From an uncultured Robinsoniella sp. (GTDB lineage: Bacteria; Bacillota; Clostridia; Lachnospirales; Lachnospiraceae): DNA of 64,000 nt. The stretch spans positions 1 to 64,000 of the forward strand of contig UQGG01000019.1 in assembly GCA_900540475.1 (NCBI GenBank). Reading direction: 5' to 3'. Of the stretch, positions 59,399 to 64,000 are shown piece by piece; position 1 is the first letter of the stretch, and the number at the start of each line of letters is the position of its first letter. The notes beneath the pieces were generated by a model. The model had not been told where the DNA came from. It was given only the letters and a program-made list of their open reading frames with translations, and did no database searches. The translations under genes and the position numbers were made by a program.

Positions 59399-60547
59399 TT
59401 ATTCTTCTGTCGCAGAAGTCTCCTCTGATGAAGCTTCTGTTGTTGCAGCCGGTGTCTTAACAAACTCCATTAAGTCTGCAGGAATCTCAAGTCCCAGTTC
59501 CTCTGCTGCATCTTTGTTGATTACAGTATCAACATCTTTTAAGTATTCGATCGGCATAGATGCAGGATCGCCTTCGCCAGCTAAAATCTTAGCAGCCTGT
59601 GCACCTGTCTGTTTGCCCAGGTTGAAGTAATTGATACCTCTTGTTGCAAGGCCTCCGTTATTAACCATTCCTTCTTCACCGCAGATTATCGGAATGCCTG
59701 CCGGATTTGCTACCATGGAAACGGTCTGCATACCTGCTGCAATCATATTATCTGTAGGCGCATAAATAGCATCTACTTTTCCCACCAGGTTCTGAACGAC
59801 CTGCTGGATCTCGTTAGAGTTGGAAACGGTTGCTTCCTGTGTCTCCAGTCCGATTGCTTCAGCAGCTTCTTTTGCCATATCTGCCTGAATTTTGGAATTG
59901 GTTTCACTGGAGCAGTAAAGGACTGCAATTTTCTTCGCATCCGGAAGCATTTCCTTTAATAAATCCATCTGCTCTTTTACGGGTGTTAAGTCCGAAGTTC
60001 CGGTAATATTTGCTCCCGGTGCTTCGTTTGTTTCCACTAATCCGCTTGCTGCCGGATCGGTAACTGCTGTAAGTACGATAGGGATCTGCTCTGTGGCATT
60101 TGCACATGCCTGTGCTGCAGGTGTTGCAATTGCAAGAATCAGATCAGACTGGTCATTTACCAGTTTGGACGCAATGGTACTGCAGTTGGACTGGTCTCCC
60201 TGAGCATTCTGGTAATCAATCTGGATATTTTCTCCGTCTACGTATCCAGCTTCCTTCAAGCCCTCAACAAATCCTTCATAAGCCGCATCCAAAGCATCAT
60301 GCTGCACTAACTGACAGACACCAATCTTATATACCTTATCCGTGTCTGCTTTTGCTGCACTTGCTGTCTCTGTCGCATCTTCTCCGGCTGCATCTGTAGC
60401 AGCGCCTTCCGTTGTTGCACCCTCTGTAGAAGCCGCACTTGTCTCCTTTGAAGCTTTCGTCTCCGTGCTTCCGCTGCCGGAACCGCACCCTGCTACCATA
60501 GAAACAACAAGACCCATTGCCAATAACATAGATAATGCTTTTTTCAT
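59399..60547 (-). CDS. ABC substrate-binding lipoprotein, PF04392 (TrpX-like)
   Basis: A 382-aa lipoprotein: signal peptide ending in the lipobox SMVAGC, an Ala/Thr/Glu-rich linker (about 22-70) and an ABC_sub_bind domain with KIGVCQLVQHDALDAAYEGF, PIVLTAVTDPAASGLVE, NITGTSDLTPVKEQMDLL and NNGGLATRGINYFNLG. Homologues bind tryptophan, tyrosine or other small ligands. The open frame begins 27 codons upstream at 60628, but AGGAGAGAGAATATT places the start at the ATG at 60547. Substrate unknown. Confidence 0.92.
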   Translation of the reverse strand: MKKALSMLLAMGLVVSMVAGCGSGSGSTETKASKETSAASTEGATTEGAATDAAGEDATETASAAKADTDKVYKIGVCQLVQHDALDAAYEGFVEGLKEAGYVDGENIQIDYQNAQGDQSNCSTIASKLVNDQSDLILAIATPAAQACANATEQIPIVLTAVTDPAASGLVETNEAPGANITGTSDLTPVKEQMDLLKEMLPDAKKIAVLYCSSETNSKIQADMAKEAAEAIGLETQEATVSNSNEIQQVVQNLVGKVDAIYAPTDNMIAAGMQTVSMVANPAGIPIICGEEGMVNNGGLATRGINYFNLGKQTGAQAAKILAGEGDPASMPIEYLKDVDTVINKDAAEELGLEIPADLMEFVKTPAATTEASSEETSATEE

Positions 60548-60619
60548 AATATTCTCTCTCCTGTTTTTCTTTTCCGAATCAACGCTTTCTCGCATTAAAG
60601 CGTCATGTTCATAAATGTG

Positions 60620-60648
60620 ACTATACACTATTTTAAGAAAAACGTCAA
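60620..60648 (-). promoter_or_regulatory. Promoter of the PF04392 ABC operon
   Basis: TTGACG (60643-60648), a 17-bp spacer and TATAGT (60620-60625) on the minus strand. A small hairpin CGCTTT/AAAGCG (60583-60602) sits in the leader. Confidence 0.75.
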
Positions 60649-60678
60649 TATATTATATGAAAAAATTAATAAATCCCA

Positions 60679-61557
60679 CTATTTTTTGTAAAATGTCCCA
60701 TATAATTTCGACATAGTAGAAGAAATTGCTCCCGTAGGACAGGATTTTTTACATTTTCCGCATCGGATGCACTCTGCACTGTTTGGTGTCTCATATACCG
60801 GGATATTCATTTCACATACCTTCTGGCATTTTTTGCAATTGATGCATTTTTTATCATCCACTTTGTAGCGGTATATAGAAACCTTGTTAAAGCATCCGTA
60901 TATGGCTCCCAATGGGCAAAGATATCTGCAGAATGGACGGTAAATTACGATAGACAGCACAATGATTAAAATCAAAAGCCCCATCTTCCAGTTGAACAGA
61001 AATCCGATTGCTTCCTGAAGAGGTGGATTGGCTGATACCAGTGGAATACCGCCAAACAGTGTTCCCGATGGACAAATCCATTTGCAGAACCAGGGGTCTC
61101 CATTTCCCAGGAGATTTACTGCAAACATGGGAAGTATGATGACAAATACAACCAGAATTATGTATTTCAGATATTTTAAGAATTTATCTCCCGGAACCTT
61201 CCGAATCTTCACCGGAAATGGAATCTTGTGGAGCAGATCCTGGACAAGTCCAAAGGGACACAGCCACCCACAGATAAACCGCCCAAAGAAAGCGCCGAAT
61301 GCCATCAGGAAACCAATGACATAAAAAGAGAACTGGTATTTCCGGCTGCCCAGCACCGCCTGAAGAGAACCAATCGGGCAGGAACCCAATGCTCCCGGAC
61401 AGGAATAGCAGTTTAACCCCGGCACACACAGATTTTTTGTACTTCCTTTAAAAATAGTCCCACCCAGAAACCCATTTACATAGCCATTTGAAAGAGCCGT
61501 AAATGCGATCTGTACAACGAGACGTATATGATTCCTTAATTTTGTAAATATTCCCAT
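60679..61557 (-). CDS. NapH/CcoG-like membrane 4Fe-4S protein
   Basis: A 292-aa polytopic protein with about five helices. Paired Cys motifs FICGWLCPFGL and CRYLCPLGA are those of NapH/RnfE-neighbour type membrane ferredoxins. Further CxxxCP motifs (CPGALGSCPIG and CKWICPSG) lie between. The C-terminus carries two 4Fe-4S clusters, CINCKKCQKVCEMN and CIRCGKCKKSCPTG. I start at the ATG at 61557 after AAGGAGGCGTAAA; the upstream in-frame ATG at 61596 overlaps the neighbouring gene. It probably passes electrons between the cytoplasm and a membrane or extracellular partner. Confidence 0.88.
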   Translation of the reverse strand: MGIFTKLRNHIRLVVQIAFTALSNGYVNGFLGGTIFKGSTKNLCVPGLNCYSCPGALGSCPIGSLQAVLGSRKYQFSFYVIGFLMAFGAFFGRFICGWLCPFGLVQDLLHKIPFPVKIRKVPGDKFLKYLKYIILVVFVIILPMFAVNLLGNGDPWFCKWICPSGTLFGGIPLVSANPPLQEAIGFLFNWKMGLLILIIVLSIVIYRPFCRYLCPLGAIYGCFNKVSIYRYKVDDKKCINCKKCQKVCEMNIPVYETPNSAECIRCGKCKKSCPTGAISSTMSKLYGTFYKK

Positions 61558-61568
61558 TTTACGCCTCC

Positions 61569-61718
61569 TTATCCGATTCCAATACATTCCAGGCATATAT
61601 TGGTTGCCTTTTGAAACACGGTAGCTGCCTCCCCGTTAAGTACGCCGACAATGAGGAATACTGCGGCTGCGCATATGATAACAAGGGCTGCTTTGTTTTC
61701 TTTTAAAAATTTTACCAT
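61569..61718 (-). CDS. CD1871A-type CXXC miniprotein
   Basis: A 49-aa protein, MVKFLKENKAALVIICAAA at the N-terminus, with one transmembrane helix and the C-terminal motif NICLECIGIG. Small membrane proteins ending in CLxCIGxG are annotated as the CD1871A family, usually beside a NapH-like ferredoxin as here. GGAGGAAAACAG fixes the start at 61718; the longer frame to 61859 reads through the terminator hairpin and is not real. It lies 11 bp upstream of the ferredoxin gene. Confidence 0.82.
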   Translation of the reverse strand: MVKFLKENKAALVIICAAAVFLIVGVLNGEAATVFQKATNICLECIGIG

Positions 61719-61755
61719 CTGTTTTCCTCCAAACTGATTAATTGTGGCAGGTTTT

Positions 61756-61784
61756 AGTATAACATTCCCAGGTAAAAGTTGCAA
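61756..61784 (-). promoter_or_regulatory. Promoter of the miniprotein-ferredoxin operon
   Basis: TTGCAA (61779-61784), a 17-bp spacer and TATACT (61756-61761) on the minus strand. Confidence 0.7.
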
Positions 61785-61794
61785 GTTTAGACAA

Positions 61795-61829
61795 AACCAG
61801 GGGGCATCTGTGACAGATGCCCCCTGGTT
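61795..61829 (-). terminator. Terminator of the Big_2 protein gene
   Basis: A perfect 17-bp stem, AACCAGGGGGCATCTGT with its complement around a single-base loop position, followed by TTGTCT on the minus strand, eight bp after the stop. Confidence 0.9.
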
Positions 61830-61836
61830 ACTCCCG

Positions 61837-63150
61837 TTATTGATATGATAAAAATCCAATGTCCATCATGGAAAGCCCTACCTGACTTCTCAATAAGTAA
61901 TCCCAGCTCGTGAAAGATAAACTTAGTCCGGCATTTGCTAAATCCTGTATACCGCTCTGCGTAAATCCACCCAACGAAGATTCCAGAATAAAGTATACAT
62001 TTGAGTTTCTAGTATAATCTGATGCGTTAAATTCTGCAGATGCCTCAAACCCTGCATAATAATCATTAAAAATAAATATAAATTCTGGTCTGACAACATT
62101 TGATCGAACGGTTTCAACACTCATTGAAAATGATGCTTGTGAATCAGAATTACTTAAAACTCCTATAAAATCAAACTTATCGTAATCACTTTCATAAACG
62201 ATTGCAAATGTATATCCCGACTCTCGATCCACATATTTTATAAAACGGTTTCCTGAACTATTCATACCACCATAAGTCAATATATAATTTTTCAATATTG
62301 TGTGATTTTGAGCAATATTAATTCTTCTTTGTACCGTAAAAGTACAAGAAGCTGAATAGCCACCGTCTGCCGTTTTAACCGTTACAACTGCTGTTCCAGC
62401 AGCTATAGCCCGAACATTTCCGTTATTATCTACAGAAATTATTCCTTGATTAGAACTTCCCCATATCAACCCTTTATTATTGGCATTTTGTGGATACACA
62501 ATCGCGTTTAATTTTGTTGTATCTCCTTCTTTTAATAAAAGGGTTGATTGACTTAACTGAACGCTGCTAACCTTCACTATACTGGGTGCTTTTGTTTTTA
62601 CCGTTATTTTGCAATAATATTTCTTTCCAGCCACCTTTGCTGTAATAGTTGTACTACCGCTCTTTTTTGCTGTTACTTTACCTTTTGAAGTTACATTAGC
62701 AACTGTTGGTTTACTACTATTCCAGGTAACTTTCTGTTTTGTTCCATTTAATTTTAAGTTACAGGATGCACCTATATTTAATGTACTACTTTTTAAATTT
62801 AATGATGGTAATTCTACGGTAACATTGCTTGTATATTTTTTACCGTTGACCTTAGCGGTAATTACTGCTTTTCCCTTAGAACGTGCAGTAACCTTTCCTT
62901 TTTTGTTCACGTAGGCAACTTTTGACTTATTCGATGTCCACTTCACTTTACTCTTAGTCCCGTTAACTTTCAGCGTTTTGCTCTGTCCTTTAATTAGCGT
63001 TACTTTTTTGGAACTAATTTTTACACTGGCAGCCTGCACCTCACAAACATTTTGACTTGCTGGCATTGCTTCAGGAACAGCGTTAAAAAATACTACTGCA
63101 ACCGCAACTCCAGCCAACAGCCCTCTCACCTTTTTTCTTGCATTGTTCAT
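61837..63150 (-). CDS. Secreted Big_2 protein with an unassigned C-terminal domain
   Basis: A 437-aa exported protein. A signal peptide (1-30, followed by VPEAMPASQN) leads into three Big_2 repeats (about 40-290), the first two short and Lys-rich (KVTLIKGQSKTLKVNGTKS and VTARSKGKAVITAKVNG). The last 140 residues form a domain I do not recognise, with YDKFDFIGVLSNSDSQ and EFIFIFNDYYAGFEASA. The start is the ATG at 63150 after GGAGGAAGAGTT; the frame is open to 63186. There is no anchor motif. Confidence 0.85.
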   Translation of the reverse strand: MNNARKKVRGLLAGVAVAVVFFNAVPEAMPASQNVCEVQAASVKISSKKVTLIKGQSKTLKVNGTKSKVKWTSNKSKVAYVNKKGKVTARSKGKAVITAKVNGKKYTSNVTVELPSLNLKSSTLNIGASCNLKLNGTKQKVTWNSSKPTVANVTSKGKVTAKKSGSTTITAKVAGKKYYCKITVKTKAPSIVKVSSVQLSQSTLLLKEGDTTKLNAIVYPQNANNKGLIWGSSNQGIISVDNNGNVRAIAAGTAVVTVKTADGGYSASCTFTVQRRINIAQNHTILKNYILTYGGMNSSGNRFIKYVDRESGYTFAIVYESDYDKFDFIGVLSNSDSQASFSMSVETVRSNVVRPEFIFIFNDYYAGFEASAEFNASDYTRNSNVYFILESSLGGFTQSGIQDLANAGLSLSFTSWDYLLRSQVGLSMMDIGFLSYQ

Positions 63151-63422
63151 AACTCTTCCTCCTAAATTTAGTATACATAAAAACACGAACTATTTAATGA
63201 AAATTAACTAATAGATTCTAGTCCTATTTATTTATTAGTTGTGTTTTACTATATGGACAATAATACTACAATTTACATATTTTGTCATCTGAAATCAACA
63301 TTTATTTACTATTTTTCATACATTTTAAATTTTGATATCATAGATATCTAAACACTTAAAAATTCTGTAATAAAATATACATTTTAGAGAATATAGCGTA
63401 CGATATTTTTAACATTCAAAGT
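63151..63422. other. AT-rich intergenic region upstream of the Big_2 gene
   Basis: No gene or RNA element is visible. A TATACT 19 bp upstream of the ribosome binding site (near 63170) is the best -10 candidate, but no good -35 box accompanies it. Short inverted repeats ACTAATA and TATTAGT occur near 63206-63240. Confidence 0.4.
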
Positions 63423-63465
63423 AAAAAAACTTCATGTCTGTCTCCATCAGAAACAAACATAAAGT
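63423..63465 (-). terminator. Terminator of the YebC-family gene
   Basis: ACTTTATGTTTGT pairs with ACAGACATGAAGT (G-U pairs allowed), with seven T following on the minus strand, 23 bp after the stop. Confidence 0.75.
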
Positions 63466-63487
63466 CCCATAATAATATTTATTTAAT

Positions 63488-64000
63488 TTATTCGATCTCT
63501 TCCCAGTTATGGTAGACATACTGTACATCATCATCTTCATCCAGAAGATCTAACGTCTTCTGCAGGTTCTTCACTGCTGTCTCATCTGTCAGTTCCACAT
63601 AATTTTGCGGAATCATAGTCACTTCTGCTTCTGCCATCTGAATGCCTTCTTTTTCCAATACTTCCCGGACGTTACTGAATTCATCCGGGTCTGTGATGAT
63701 CTCATAGCTGTCTTCTTCTTCCTGGAAGTCTTCAGCACCTGCATCCAGTGCTATCATCATCAGATCGTCCGCATCCATATCACATTCTTCTTTGTCAATG
63801 ATGATCTGGCCCTTTTTATCAAAGCTGTAGGATACACATCCCGGCGTCCCGATGCTTCCGCTTCCTTTTGTAAAAGCACTTCTTACATTGGCTGCGGTAC
63901 GGTTTTTATTATCGGTTAGTGCATCTACAATAATGGCAATTCCGTTTGGTCCATATCCTTCATAGGAAACGTATTCATAGTTAACTGCGTTGGCATCGCC
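63488..64000 (-). CDS. yebC: YebC/PmpR-family protein, 5' end outside the window
   Basis: The C-terminal 171 residues of a YebC-family protein (family length about 240). I translated the part beyond the listed internal ATG to the window edge: GYGPNGIAIIVDALTDNKNR, RTAANVRSAFTKGSGSIGTPG and CVSYSFDKKG are family signatures. The acidic C-terminus ends LDEDDDVQYVYHNWEE. YebC proteins act as transcriptional regulators and, as recently shown for some members, in translation of difficult proline-rich stretches. It is truncated only by the window. Confidence 0.94.
   Translation of the reverse strand, partial: GDANAVNYEYVSYEGYGPNGIAIIVDALTDNKNRTAANVRSAFTKGSGSIGTPGCVSYSFDKKGQIIIDKEECDMDADDLMMIALDAGAEDFQEEEDSYEIITDPDEFSNVREVLEKEGIQMAEAEVTMIPQNYVELTDETAVKNLQKTLDLLDEDDDVQYVYHNWEEIE

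Noticed and set aside
61719..61859. N-terminal extension of the CXXC miniprotein to 96 residues
   Set aside because: It reads through the terminator hairpin of the upstream gene; the ATG at 61718 has a strong ribosome binding site and gives the family length.

Overview
The window reads as a chromosomal segment of a strictly anaerobic, acetogenic member of the Firmicutes, most likely a Blautia-like Lachnospiraceae. The evidence is a complete carbonyl branch and most of the methyl branch of the Wood-Ljungdahl pathway, an electron-bifurcating [FeFe]-hydrogenase set, a flavodiiron protein, strong AGGAGG ribosome binding sites and moderate GC. No formate dehydrogenase, tRNA, rRNA, CRISPR array or transposase was seen. 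Almost every gene is on the minus strand; the exceptions are cfa (35767-36933) and a 46-residue ribbon-helix-helix gene (38650-38790). Genus assignment is inference.

Layout, left to right. 1-5.9 kb: hydrogenase operon, read right to left as hydC, hydB, hydA and a fourth GltD/Nfn-like flavoprotein cut by the window edge, with two Rex-like operators. 5.9-6.9 kb: a gene-free stretch holding a cobalamin riboswitch behind a consensus promoter, about 330 nt with no convincing ORF, and a strong terminator; this looks like a B12-responsive noncoding RNA. 6.9-8.2 kb: fprA. 8.3-24.7 kb: an Isd-like haem acquisition locus (ATPase, permease, IsdE-like lipoprotein, membrane-anchored NEAT protein, three large NEAT/FIVAR/Big_2 surface proteins, a small secreted NEAT-like protein and a Cys4-containing winged-helix regulator) sharing an inverted-repeat operator. 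24.8-30.9 kb: a Ugp-like sugar-phosphate/phosphodiester ABC operon with a protein phosphatase and a metallophosphoesterase. 31-38.4 kb: TetR regulator, MATE pump, an NlpC/P60 plus 3D-domain wall hydrolase, cfa, and an LCP ligase.

38.8-56 kb: the Wood-Ljungdahl cluster. One strong promoter (55952-55980) can drive a His-rich protein, cooT, metF, a second CooC-like ATPase, acsA, cooC, acsB, acsD, acsC, acsE, acsV, a DUF3786 protein, fhs, fchA and folD. Nickel handling genes (His-rich protein, CooT, two CooC ATPases) lie in front of the nickel enzymes AcsA and AcsB. AcsV reactivates the corrinoid protein AcsCD, which AcsE methylates. Fhs, FchA, FolD and MetF supply methyl-THF. No metV was found, so MetF is probably the NADH-linked E. 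coli-type enzyme. Several intergenic gaps carry structured repeats of about 135 bp (two families), one of which also occurs in the haem locus.

56-64 kb: two membrane-anchored proteins of unknown function, an ABC importer of the PF04392 type, a NapH-like membrane ferredoxin with a CD1871A-type CXXC miniprotein, a secreted Big_2 protein and the C-terminal part of a YebC-family regulator.

The most interesting points are the orphan cobalamin-riboswitch RNA with two anti-Shine-Dalgarno motifs (one with 12 nt of complementarity to the acsD leader), the haem locus with a shared operator and conserved Met pairs, the dispersed repeat families, and the possible four-subunit bifurcating hydrogenase.
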